A stretch of 64,000 bases of DNA, from NCBI GenBank assembly GCA_003952965.2, contig CM025855.1, forward strand, positions 26,703,613 through 26,767,612, read 5' to 3'. Source of the DNA: Morella rubra. Taxonomy: Eukaryota; Streptophyta; Magnoliopsida; Fagales; Myricaceae. A model generated the notes under the pieces. It made no database searches and was not told the DNA's origin. It was given only the letters and a program-made list of their open reading frames with translations. Both the position numbers and the translations under genes were made by a program. How positions within the stretch are numbered: position 1 is the stretch's first letter; the number at the start of each line of letters is the position of its first letter. This document shows positions 44,615 through 54,796 of this stretch, one piece after another.

Positions 44615-44995
44615 ATCTTTGATAGGTCATAATATGACTGGCCTAGCCTATCAGAAATATGTCAGCCCAACTGTAGTCCCATGTCCCTAGTCCATAAGCA
44701 TATCCAGGGCCCTCGGCCCGTGTGCATGTGAATTTGTCCCTCTATGCTTTCCCGCTCGGCTATTCAAGGAGTCTTAAGACTCAAGATATTAAGACTTCTC
44801 TTAGGACTCTAATCTCCCCACATATAAATAATCAGGTACTCCCTTTATATTTTCTCACGCTTTAATTGCTCTTCTAATACTCAATTCTTCTTGAGATCTG
44901 ACTTAGGCATCAGAATCTCCGCATCTGACACCGATCTTTGTCCTTTTTCAGGCTGATCGGCTCCGGCTATTGGTATTTTTGGCATCATCAATCTT
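44615..44995 (+). mobile_element. Solo LTR (371 bp)
   Basis: 44620-44990 starts TGATAGGTCA and ends GGCATCATCA, flanked by the 5-bp duplication ATCTT (44615-44619, 44991-44995). It contains CACATATAAATAA as a TATA-like motif, and CTGACTTAGGCATC followed by GATCGGCTCCGG. The latter pair resembles U5 sequence of plant Ty3/gypsy (Tat-type) elements. No internal region, so it is the product of LTR-LTR recombination. Confidence 0.85.
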
Positions 44996-45860
44996 TAATT
45001 TTGAAAAATGACATTAAAATTTAATTTGTTGATAACATAAATTAAATTAATTAGCAAGAAAGTAGACAATTATGATGTTTTAAGAAAAGAATTTATTGAA
45101 AATAATGCTATTATTTAAAAAAAAGACATAAAAACTGATAGACTCGTCCTATTATTAGATGATACCTCACCTGCACAGCTACATGAGCCAACCACTCATC
45201 TTTGACCAAATACCAACACAGAGAGAAGGGGGAAGGGAGAGGGAAGCCATAATATCAGAGCATTAACTACAACCGTCAAAAGACACACCAGATCGTAAAT
45301 ATTTGCCATCCCCCACCATAAAAGAGCTCCGCTAATTTCTTTATACTTGCACCTGCCGTATCTTGGTTCCGTTTTTCTCCTTTTCCAGCAAAAATAGGAG
45401 CTATATCCTTCTACTCAAGGCAAAACTCCGGTCTCCGGCCGAGGGCGTCTAAGATGAAAATGCTAACTCAAAACGAGCGTACCTGCATATGGTTTTAGTT
45501 TCTCATCCTTTCAGCGTAGATTGCATAATAAAAGTAAGTAGTTACCTCTCGATAACTCACCCCACGTATGTGAATAAAAAACACGGTCTTAAGTATGATT
45601 TTTTCCAAATCAGATCGGTATCTAAGTGAAGAATAGTAGATTCTAGTTCATTTGTATCCAGATCTTTTACAATTTTTTTTATTTGAATTTTAATTCGGTA
45701 ATAAATTATGAAAGATCTAATGGGCTATTCAATCAGTGTTTATGCTTTTGTTTGTTGGGCTCGGGTGGGAGTAATGTAAAAAATTAGGAAAACATGCTTT
45801 TAATGAATCAAAAGCAAGCAGATATATAGTCTGCAGAGATTTTTTTTCCAAAGTACTTCC

Positions 45861-45887
45861 TATATATATATATATATATATATATAT
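45861..45887. repeat. (TA)n microsatellite
   Basis: About 13 TA repeats in the promoter-side block of unit 8, at a place where other units have CTAATTAAAGC. Confidence 0.9.
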
Positions 45888-46140
45888 TTTTCTAAAGCAA
45901 CTATTTATGATAGTTTGATAACTGACCCCTTCTTTTCTTCTTTCGTCTGAGCAAATGACGAAGAAGGAAAAACGAAAGGAAAGGGGAAAAGGGAGTACTA
46001 GCAGGTGCAGCGATTCTTCCTTCATGGAAATTGATTCATCCTAGCCAGCTATCTAGTCCTTGCAAAAGCATAGGCGGTACTTTTACTTAAAGTTTAAGTA
46101 TCCATTAACTTTATCCTGATTTCCAAGCACTAGAATGCTC

Positions 46141-46162
46141 TATAAAGTAGAGCTCTTCTTGT
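46141..46162 (+). promoter_or_regulatory. TATA box of copy 8
   Basis: TATAAA (46141-46146) 79 bp before the start codon, then GTAGAGCTCTTCTTG, the palindrome reduced to an 8-bp core AGAGCTCT. Same spacing as copy 1. The upstream promoter blocks are uninterrupted, making this the cleanest promoter among the copies. Confidence 0.7.
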
Positions 46163-46219
46163 ATATGTTGAAGAACAGAAAGTTTTTAGACAAACGCACG
46201 AAAGAACATTTGAACCGCA

Positions 46220-46435
46220 ATGGGTAGCAGCGGAAGCACACTGGCTGGTGCAGTAGTTGCAGGTGTAGGTCTGGCAGCGGCTGCATATGTGACAATTGCT
46301 GATCTCATGTCGGACGATTCAGGAACTACGACAAGCAAGAAAACAATGAAAGCCCCCGGAAGGGATGTTACTATATACAGGGATGACTTTGAACGAGACA
46401 CGGCAGGCTACTTCCGTGATCTGCGCAAAAAGTAA
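46220..46435 (+). CDS. Array protein copy 8 (71 aa, short form, intact)
   Basis: MGSSGST is followed directly by the membrane helix (about residues 8-30, LAGAVVAGVG then AAAAYVTIADLM), a TTTSKK linker, TMKAPGRD (42-49) and IYRDDFERDTAGYFRDLRKK (52-71) with the normal stop. The polar NNNDSTRPEDDASNK segment is absent, as in copy 5. The MGxxxS signal is kept, so lipid and helix would sit next to each other. TATAAA and AATAAA (46480-46485) are both intact, so with copy 2 this is a leading candidate for an expressed gene. Function unknown. Confidence 0.72.
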   Translation: MGSSGSTLAGAVVAGVGLAAAAYVTIADLMSDDSGTTTSKKTMKAPGRDVTIYRDDFERDTAGYFRDLRKK

Positions 46436-48284
46436 AAACTTAATGTTTAAACCTGTCTGGTTCTGTTCGTTCTACCTGGAATAAAAAGTTTACTACTGGT
46501 TTGTATCCCTATTTTATCTGGTTTGTTGAGGTTGCCCTTGAGCTTTAATTGCCCAAGAAATGTCTTGAATGTATAGAAAGTATTTGGTGGAACTTATGAT
46601 CTGAGTGTAGTATTAAGCTTGATGGCTTTGCTTTGCTTTGCTATGCTTGTCGTCTATTTTCACCATTTATGTTTAATTTTACGTCAATCTTTCTCCAGTT
46701 AAAGTACGAGTGATACAGAGGCGACAGTCTTACATATTTGTGGGCCACATGGTGCAAATTAACGTCAAAACAAGAATTTAAGTTTTATATCGGTGATCGT
46801 TTAGTAGGTTGAGAAAATGTGTTATGGAAAGAAGAGGGTGAACAAGATTATATAAAAGAAAACTGAATCATCACCGTCTCTAGAAAATACTACTCTGGCC
46901 CCAACAATAAAGAATAGCATCAATGCAATCATGTACGATGATGCCCGCTCTGTCTAGCACTGAAATAGCATCTCATTGCTTCGTTTCTTCGGCATGGGAC
47001 CATTTAAATGAGCAAAATTGCCAACTTGACAGCGAAAATCAAGCTAAAATTTTCAACCTTTTGTCGCAAGTTGCAACCACTAAGGAAGACTTGCCATGGA
47101 AGTGAATTGAGTCCACACCAAGACGACGCACAGCCATATCAGGCAACTATAGTGACAAGATAATTAAGCACCCGTACTCGATAAGCCCTCCTGAAGCAGA
47201 GCACTAATCTGACCCATGGCTATTTATAGGTTGAAAAGCTTGTCAAAGAATAATGCAAGAGATTATGTGCTTGTGTCACTCTCATGTAGCACTAAATGCG
47301 CGTTGCGCTCAGAAGACAATTGATTGATTAGTCTGATCAGTTAATTCCAACCTTTTTCTTTGAGTCACTGACATACCCACATTAAATTAGCCTGTATCCA
47401 TTCAATAGTACGATGTAGAGCTCGTGAGTCCAAGAGACACATGGCACGTTTTGATTCGTGCTGATGTGTTTAATACCTGTCACGTCATCACTTCACGTTA
47501 ATTTTTTAAACAAAGATGGACGGAGCGGTATTTTTACATCAGAAAAGCGTATCTTAGGGATATGAAAACTAACTTTTTGTACCACAAGAATATTTTTGCA
47601 ACATTAGCATACCACAGGAGTATGAGATGCATTTGAAGCCTAAACATTACATATAAGTACCGGAAAAAGCTAGGCAATTATTAACTCTGTAGTAGTTCAC
47701 CAACTTCTATTGTGGTCGGCAAACCTGCGTTAGAGATTTAAGATCTTCTATAATTTTTTATTCGAATTGAGCCATACAATTCGGGACAAAGATACATACA
47801 ATATGTAGACCTTATTATATGACTCATGCTATCTAAAACTTAATATAAATAATATTAAATAGTATAAAATCCATCTATTATATCTCTTTGTCTCTAAATT
47901 AATAGTTCAATTTCAACAATAAATTACAAACAATAATGGTCTTGCGCCATGAGGTCTTATCTCGACTCTTGGGGTTCTCGTCGGTATATTGAAACTTGGG
48001 GAGTGGTGGTTCCCAAATTTCTGAGCTACCAAACGTCCCTAATGAAACCCTTCTGTCCTTTTTTATTTTTTATTTTTTTTTATTTTAATCTTTCCCATTT
48101 GTGTGATCTGGTGCTCGATCTTTTTCTTCTTTCAGTTTCAATTATATATTTTGTTTCTAATCTTCAGTTTCAATTATATATTTATGCCCGTATGACTTTC
48201 TCTCTTCTTTCTCAGCCCTCCCTGATTTCCTCCTAGTACCACCACCAGCCTATTTAGGGCCGTGACTTCTGTCTCTTCCTTGAT
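46436..48284. repeat. Segmental duplication, copy B (partner 33398-35242)
   Basis: Follows 33398-35242 with a few differences up to about 46640 and is then almost identical to 48284. Here the sequence continues smoothly into the second block of the next unit, so this looks like the ancestral context and copy A like the derived one. No gene supported. Confidence 0.88.
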
Positions 48285-49433
48285 CACTGTCTCCTCAGCA
48301 ATGTAAAATCTCATCTAGAGAACTCACCAATAACAATACTAGAATCTCAGCTCATCTCAACCTGCAAGAGTGTAAATGACATACTTCTATGCATCTTTGA
48401 CCAAATACCAATATAGAGAGAAGAAGGGGGAAGAGACAGGGAAGCCATAATCCATTTTTAGGAGACAGCAAGAGGCGCACAAGTTGGTCGGGAATTGCAT
48501 ATAAGAGCTAAAAGACACCACAATCACTGGAAATCCTTCAAAATAGCAGAACATAACTTCAACCATCAAAAGACACACCAGATCGTAATGTGCCATCTCC
48601 TACCATGAAAGAGCCCCGCAAATTTCTTTATACTTGCACCTGGCCGTATCTTGGTTCCCTTTTTCTCCTTTTCCAGTAAAAATAGGAGCTATATCCTTCT
48701 ACTCAAGGCAACACTCCGGTCTCCCAGGGCTTCTAAGATGAAAATGCTAACTCAAAATGAGCCGACCTGCATTGTGGATATGGTTTTAGTTTCTCATCCT
48801 TTCAGCGTAAATTGCGTAATAAAAGTAAGTCTTTACTCTCGATAACTCACCCCACGTATGTGAATAAAAAACACGGTCTTAAATATGATTTTTTCCAAAT
48901 CAGATCTGTATCTAAGTAAAGAATTGTAGATTGTAGTTCATTTGTACCAAGATCTTTTATAATTTTTTTTATTTGAATTGTAATTCGGGTAATAAATTAT
49001 GAAGGATCCAATGGGCTATTCAATCAGTGTTTATGCTTTTGTTCGTTGGGCTCGGGTGGGAGTAAGTGTAAAAAATTAGGAAAACATGCTTTTAATGAAT
49101 CAAAAAGCAAGCAGATACAAAGGCGAACGAGGAATCTCCTTTTGAAAAGCCTGCAGAGATTTTTTTCCACAGTACTTCCTAATTAAAGCTATTTATGATA
49201 GTTTGATAACCGGCCCCTTCTTTTTTCTCTTTCGTCTGACCCGACGAAGAAGGAAAAACGAAAGCAAAGAGGAAAAAGGGGGTAATCGCAGGTGCAGCGA
49301 TTCTTCCTTCAAGGAAATTGATTGATCCCAGCCAGCTGGATGCATCTAGTCCTTGCAAAAGCACAGGCCGTACTTTTACTTAAGGTTTAAGTATCCATTA
49401 ACTTTATCCTGATTTCCAAGCACTAGAATGCTT
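48285..49433. repeat. Upstream part of array unit 9
   Basis: Second block from 48285 (CTCCTCAGCAATGTAAAATC), then promoter-side blocks with the GGGCTCGGGTGGGAGTAAG motif at about 49048 and GGTTTAAGTATCCATTAAC at about 49385. The opening block is missing, replaced by the T-rich segment of the duplication. No gene. Confidence 0.72.
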
Positions 49434-49450
49434 TATAATAGAGCTCTTCT
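49434..49450 (+). promoter_or_regulatory. TATA-like box of copy 9
   Basis: TATAAT (49434-49439) where other copies have TATAAA, followed by AGAGCTCTTCTTG. Spacing to the start codon is 77 bp, as expected. Confidence 0.6.
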
Positions 49451-49510
49451 TGTATCTGTTGAAGAGCAGAAAATTTTTAGACTAACACACGAAAGGACAC
49501 TTGAGCCACA

Positions 49511-49792
49511 ATGGGTAGCAGCAAAAGCACACAGAAGAACAACGATTCAACTAGACCAGAAGATGATGCGTCTAACAAGTCGAAGGTGGCTGATGCAATA
49601 GCTGTAACTGTAGCTGTAGGTGTAGGTGTAGGTCTGGCAGCTGCTTGTGTTACAATTGCTGATCTCTTGTCGGACTCAGGAACTACGAAAATGGGGAAAA
49701 CAATGAAAGCCCCCGGAAGGAATACTCGCATAAACAGGGATGACTTTGAACGAGACGCGGCAGGCTACTTCCGCGAGCTGCGCAAAAAGTAA
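49511..49792 (+). CDS. Array protein copy 9 (93 aa, intact, longest helix)
   Basis: Full frame with the canonical tail. MGSSKS start, NNDSTRPEDDASNKSK (10-25), a long hydrophobic segment (26-50, VADAIAVTVAVGVGVGLAAA then CVTIA), TMKAPGRN (64-71), NRDDFERDAAGYFRELRKK (75-93). The helix is longer than in other copies because of extra GTAGGT hexamers in the DNA that add Val-Gly pairs. After the stop a 20-bp duplication (TTGTTGAGGTTGTGTTACAA) appears, and the usual AATAAA is deleted, so 3' processing would need another signal. Function unknown. Confidence 0.68.
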   Translation: MGSSKSTQKNNDSTRPEDDASNKSKVADAIAVTVAVGVGVGLAAACVTIADLLSDSGTTKMGKTMKAPGRNTRINRDDFERDAAGYFRELRKK

Positions 49793-50978
49793 AAACTTGT
49801 TGAGGTTGTGTTACAATTACTGTTTAGACCTGCTTGGCTCTGTTGTGCTATTTACTGCTGGTTTGTATCCCTATTTTATCTGGCTTGTTGAGGTTGTCCT
49901 TGAGCTCTAATGGCCCAAGATATGTCTTGGATTTATAGAAAGTATTAGGTGGAAGAACTTATTATATTATCTGAGTGGAGTATTAAGTTTGATGGCTTTG
50001 CTTTGCTATGCTTGTCGTCTATTTTTGCCATTTATGTTTAATTTTACGTATATCTTTAAGCGTTCTTTCCCCTCGTTAAATTCGGATGAGTGGGTCTAAC
50101 ATTCGGTTTCTCCCACAATTTCACGAAACCTCGATTGTAATATAATAACAACATATTTTCACTAATTCTTCAGGAATATACTTCCAAGTAAGTTTTACCC
50201 CATATTTCACTTCTCATCCCATTTTCATAAGACAATTGATTTATTAGTATAAGCTTCTATCCTTTTTCTTTGAGTAGCTAAGATGTCCTCATTGATTAGC
50301 TTATATCGGTTCAATATTATTAGGTCCCGGAAAAGCTACTTTTCAGAATAATTATACGAAGCATTATTGAATGAATTTAGTAGATGAGTCAGATTAGCAA
50401 ATAACCTTCTTAATTAATGAATTCATTTAATTGCTGCCGCACCCACTGTGTCCCTACATTAAAGTAATTGGGCCAAGCCTGTTTGTAGTTAGTAAGTCGT
50501 GGTCCGGAATTGGGACACGAGGAGATAGGCCGGCTAGCCCAGACAGAATCCATGTGGTGTCAAAAATTAAGAAAACATGCTTTTTAATGAATAAAAAACA
50601 AGCAGATACATAGGTAAACGAGGAATCTCCTTTTGAAAAGTATGCGGAGAGTTTTTTTTTCTACACTTCGTAATTAAAGCTATTTATGATAGTTTCTCTT
50701 TTTTATAAGCAAGTATTTATGATAGTTTGATCACCGACCCCTTTTTCTTTTTATTCTTTCGTCTGAGCCAATGACGAAGAAGGGAAAAACGAAAGGGAAG
50801 GGGAAAAGGGAGGAATCGCAGGAGCGGCGATTCTTCCTTCAAGGAAGTTCATGGATCCTAGCTAGCTCGATGCATCTAGTCCTTAAAGAAGCAGAGGCGG
50901 TTTTACTTAAAACCCTGTGCAGTTTTGCTGTTCATTAACTTCATCCTGACTTTCCAACTTCCAAGCACAAAAGTGCAC
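49793..50978. repeat. 3' flank of unit 9 and upstream part of unit 10
   Basis: Shortened 3' flank to about 50215, an incomplete opening block (50225-50545, ending at GGCCGGCTAGCCCAGACAGAATCC), then a direct jump to promoter-side blocks from about 50550, which closely match 39600-40000 of unit 7. No gene. Confidence 0.7.
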
Positions 50979-51000
50979 TATAAAGTAGAGCTCTTCTTGT
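50979..51000 (+). promoter_or_regulatory. TATA box of copy 10
   Basis: TATAAA at 50979-50984, then GTAGAGCTCTTCTTGT, 79 bp before the start codon. Upstream blocks are intact. The leader is the closest relative of that of copy 7, which shows what copy 7 looked like before its insertions. Confidence 0.65.
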
Positions 51001-51057
51001 TTCCGTACAAGAACAGAAAATTTTTAGACTAACACACGAAAGAACATTTGAGCCACA

Positions 51058-51465
51058 ATGGGTAGCAGCGAAAGCACACTTAACAACTACGATTCTACTA
51101 AACTAGAAGATGATACGTCTAACAAGAAGAAGGTGGGTGGTGCAATAGCTGTAGGTGTAGGTCTGGCAGCTGCTTGTGTGGCAATTGCTCTCCTGTCGGA
51201 CTCAGGAACTACGACAAACAAGAAAACAATGAAAGCCCCGGGGCGGGAAGGAATACTCGTATATACAGGGGTGACTTTGAAGAAGACGAGGCAGGCTACA
51301 TCCGTGAGCTGCGCAAAAAGTACTGAAATATTGATGTTTAGACCTGCTTTGTTCTGTTGTTCTACCCGGAATAAAACGTTACTGCTGGTTTGTATCCCTA
51401 TTTTGTCTGGCTTGTTGCGGTTGTCCTTGAGCTCTAATTGCCCAAGACATGTCTTGAATTTATAG
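51058..51465 (+). pseudogene. Array gene copy 10 (frameshifted, run-on C-terminus)
   Basis: MGSSES start, NNYDSTKLEDDTSN, a good helix (about 26-45) and TMKAPGR are intact. A five-base gain (CCCCGGGGCGGG for CCCCGGG) then shifts the frame into the same alternative frame as copy 7, giving RQATSVSCAKST. Because the following bases lack the stop found in copy 7, translation runs through the former 3' UTR for about 45 more residues to 51465. The original frame is still readable to about 51320. AATAAA at 51370-51375 lies inside the extended frame, so a normally processed mRNA would lack a stop codon. Confidence 0.7.
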
Positions 51466-52435
51466 AAAAGTATTAGGTGGAACTTATGATCTGCGTGGAG
51501 TATTATAAGCTTGATGGCTTTGCCTTGCTATCCTTGTAGTCTATTTTTGCCATTTATGTTTAATTTTACGTTTATCTTTTAGTGTTATTGAGCATTCTCA
51601 TGGAGAGTTGGCTCTGTTCGCCCTTTTTTTTTTTTTTTTTTTTTTGTCGTTGCAGTAAATTACGTGGGCCTTGCTTAGAAAAAAAAGTTGTGTGGGCCTA
51701 TTTTGGAACCCAATACACGCTACGAATCCTGTACGGAGAGAGTGGACCGGGGCATAGAAGAAAAAACTTGTTAAAATCAAGTCAGCCCAAATTCATCAGA
51801 GTCCCACATATATGGTTCCCAAGCCCTCCCCAAGAGTGCATCGCCATCCACTCGGTTGTGGTTCTGGAATTTTTTACTGACGGTTGCAGCCTCGTACACA
51901 TCCACATTATTTGACTGAGACGAACATAAATGCAAAATAAAACGGGCATGTTATGTTAGTTTTACGCTAGGTTTTGAATAGATTGGAGTCCTAAGTGACC
52001 ATGTTCCAAGCTCAGTTTGGACCCTTCAATTTCTTGCTTGTCATGTCTAGACCAAATTACTGCCTAAAAGGATGTACCATTTTAATTCGTTAATAATGTT
52101 TACTACTTAAGATTTTTTTTTTTTAAAAAAAAAGAAAAAGCAAAAAGATATAAGGTTTTAGGTGAACAATAAATGGTATGATTTACTTACCCCAAAATAA
52201 AAAATGGTCTGATTCAATCACAAAGCTGAATGTTAGACATATGGCTCTACTGTCCCCACTTCAAACCCAATTATTACTTCAAGATTCACTGACACTCTAA
52301 TCGAACCAAATAGGAACTCCCAAAAAATCAGTAAGCTTTTGCACATAAGAACAGTCCTAGAGAGAGAGAGAGAATGGTAGCTTTTGCCCATTTGCTGGTT
52401 AACGGTAGCGGTGCGGTGACGGAGACAAAAGCTGC
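51466..52435. other. End of the array, no gene
   Basis: Array 3' flank continues to about 51590, followed by a fragment of the opening block (GGAGAGTTGGCTCTGTTCGC with a T-run, ACGTGGGCC, GTACGGAGAGAGTGGACC) ending near 51760. Beyond that array similarity stops. 51780-52435 shows low-complexity A/T runs and no supported gene. Confidence 0.6.
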
Positions 52436-52500
52436 CCATATCACGTGGAATTTTCAAAAACCACAAATGAGAGTGTCACACTCAGAACCACGTGATATGG
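52436..52500. promoter_or_regulatory. Inverted G-box pair around a second palindrome
   Basis: CCATATCACGTGG (52436-52448) and CCACGTGATATGG (52488-52500) are perfect 13-bp inverted copies, each with a CACGTG G-box. Between them GAGTGTCACACTC (52471-52483) is itself a 13-bp interrupted palindrome. The G-box is the known core site of plant bZIP and bHLH factors. No confident gene lies directly downstream on either strand, so a promoter role is inference. Confidence 0.45.
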
Positions 52501-54409
52501 CCGCGGTGAGGATTGCTGGATTGGGTGTGTGCGTGCATGCTGCTCAATCAGGCAAATGATATATTTCTTTCTTCGTTTTCTTGACAAAGAAGTACAGATT
52601 TGAAGTAGCCCAGTGCCCTCCCACTTTTCCCATTTCTTAATATTGGTAAAATATTTTTCTTCCCGTGTCCAGAATTTCCGAAAAGGAGGCAGAGGCTCTT
52701 CGCTGCAAATCGGCGATTCGTCCAGCGACTGTCTTTCACAGCTTTTGGTGTAATAAAATCTGCTAATTAGAGAAAAGGAACAGTCTGTTTCAGTTGGAGG
52801 AGTTCAACGGGAAGTGAACTGGAAAGGTAACTCTCAGGCTACAGAACTAGGCCAGCAAATCAGACTAATCTAGATGCCATTACATTGAATCACTAGCTTC
52901 AACTGCATGCCCGTCTTCAGTTTACTGTTTCCCTACCACAGAAGTACTTAACATGGCCCGCAATTTCCATATGCAGCATGATCAAAGTTCAGAAATGCTT
53001 TCATATTTCGTACGTGCATTGAAAGAAATGCTCAAGATGACCATAGGAAGCCCACTGGTGCTATGTCCCAATGTTTTGTCCAGAATGCTGAATGCTAAAT
53101 GTGAGACGAATGGGTACTGTGTGGTGGAAAATTGCAACTAGAGAAGCAAAGATCTCTGTGAAGTTTGGTGGAACGATCTGTATGATCTGCTTGTCTTTTT
53201 GAGCTCCTGTTATTTCTGCTGCTTTTTGCTGTTTCCGGTTTTTGTCGTTCCACATTGAAGTTGTCTAGTTGGCCTTTTGGGTTAATGGGTTCTAAATAAT
53301 CGCTTATCTAACAATTATATGGCTATACATATATATATTATTAGGGGTAGCCTTGTGACCATCATTTATTGGGGGGGACCCTTAATTGCACTTAGAACGA
53401 TTGAAAGAGGCAGGAGGACTTCGTCAAAGCACCTTCTATTATTGCTTCTAGCTAGTACGCACCTCTAATCAACGAGTTTAATTTTCATTCAAAGCATAGA
53501 AGGAGGAGGGTTTCTTGCGAAAAGCTGGCTCGGCTTGCTTTCTGATGCAGGTAATGGACCTTTTTTTCTTCTTTCTTTTTAAAACTTCGCTGGAATCAAT
53601 CTTCTGTTGAATCGAGCACATTCAAAGACCAAAAAATTGCAGACCCAGTACAGACAGCCTCGGCAACATAATTTTCCCGTTGGTTTTCCATTGTTCCCTT
53701 CCTTTCTTTCTTGGATAGTCTGCTACCCAAACTCATTAAACTCCAAACTGTCTTTGTCGCTTCTGCCTAACAAGGAATGTTGTATACTTTAATATATACT
53801 ACTTAATAGAGACGACACGAAGAGAATCCAAAGAAATTGGTCACAGATATAAATGACGGAACCTAATGAGTATGCTACTTTTTCCTCACGAGCATAATTG
53901 AGTACGCTTCCCGCTTAAAAAAGAGTAGCCTAATACGGAAACAAAAATTGAAGACCTAACAAATTTTAGAACTATATTAAAACCAGCCATAAATGGTGAT
54001 AACAAACAACATAGTCCATCACGAGCGTCGGGCAATTTGTTAGAACTCGTTTTTATGTTAATTACCGTCTCCAAAATGCTCATACGATGACTGTGTTGAC
54101 AAAATCGAACAGCAAAAAGAAGAAAAACGTGAGGGCCGGGACAAATTTTGAGTTCCTTTTCTTCCTCCTAAATTTGATATTACGTTTTTTGGAAGAAAAA
54201 AAAAATACCAATATCAGAATCTTCTTGTGCTGATCATGACATACATCCTATGATATTGCATGCAACATAAAAAGTGAAAAGAGAAACAGGAGAAGAAAAC
54301 CCAACATAAAATTGAAACTAATCTCAAAACACAAAAAATAGGGATCGAACCCATTTGACCTCCAATGAGAGAGAGAAGGATAGTGTGTCAAACCATATTA
54401 TGCCCCTTG
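52501..54409. other. Intergenic, nothing convincing
   Basis: No frame here shows a recognisable domain or conserved motif. There is an AT microsatellite near 53325 and several purine-rich stretches. 54,200-54,409 is the 3' side of the minus-strand gene at 54410, with T/A-rich sequence that may hold its 3' UTR. Confidence 0.5.
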
Positions 54410-54796
54410 TCAAGATTCACCATGTCCATGACCCTGTCTATGTTCGTGAGCATCATCTTCTTCCTTCATCTCTTGTGGAGTCTCCACCGGCTGTGCCACC
54501 GGAATAGGCTCCTCGGAGGGGGTTGCCGCCGTATGCCGCGGGGGCGGGGTGTCGATTCTGCCGTCGATGCACGACGAGCATTTCCTCTCGACCCAGCTCT
54601 CGAAGTCGTACTGTCCATGACCCATGATGGGCCGACCCGAACAAAGCCGACCGATCATGCCAGCTATGACCCCGAGAATAGTGATCACTGCAAGAACGGC
54701 GATCACGGGTCCCACTGACCCGTGGCCCGAGTGGGCGGTGTAGGTTTCCTGGGACACTGCCATGGGTGGTGGCTGTTGGTCTATCGGAGTAGACAT
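54410..54796 (-). CDS. Conserved-looking plant single-pass membrane protein (128 aa)
   Basis: Single-exon frame with clear protein character. Pro/Gln-rich N-terminus (1-30), a hydrophobic membrane segment VIAVLAVITILGVIAGMIG (31-49), then LCSGR and a compact region YDFESWVERKCSSCIDGRID (63-82) with a CxxC pair (Cys73 and Cys76), a Pro/Glu-rich stretch and a His-rich end (HEHRQGHGHGES). It resembles small plant membrane proteins of unknown function that share the helix and the Cys-rich motif, but I cannot name the family from memory. GC content is well above the flanks, as expected for a real gene. It is unrelated to the array. A TATA box lies about 500 bp upstream. Confidence 0.75.
   Translation of the reverse strand: MSTPIDQQPPPMAVSQETYTAHSGHGSVGPVIAVLAVITILGVIAGMIGRLCSGRPIMGHGQYDFESWVERKCSSCIDGRIDTPPPRHTAATPSEEPIPVAQPVETPQEMKEEDDAHEHRQGHGHGES

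Larger units (their letters stand above)
43448..46140. repeat. Upstream part of array unit 8
   Basis: Opening block with a CT microsatellite (about 43722-43748) and an internal duplication of the CAGTAAACGTGGGCC segment (43755 and 43810). Next are a shared AT-rich stretch, a solo LTR at 44620, the second block (45185-45410) and the promoter-side blocks from 45595. No gene supported. Confidence 0.75.
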
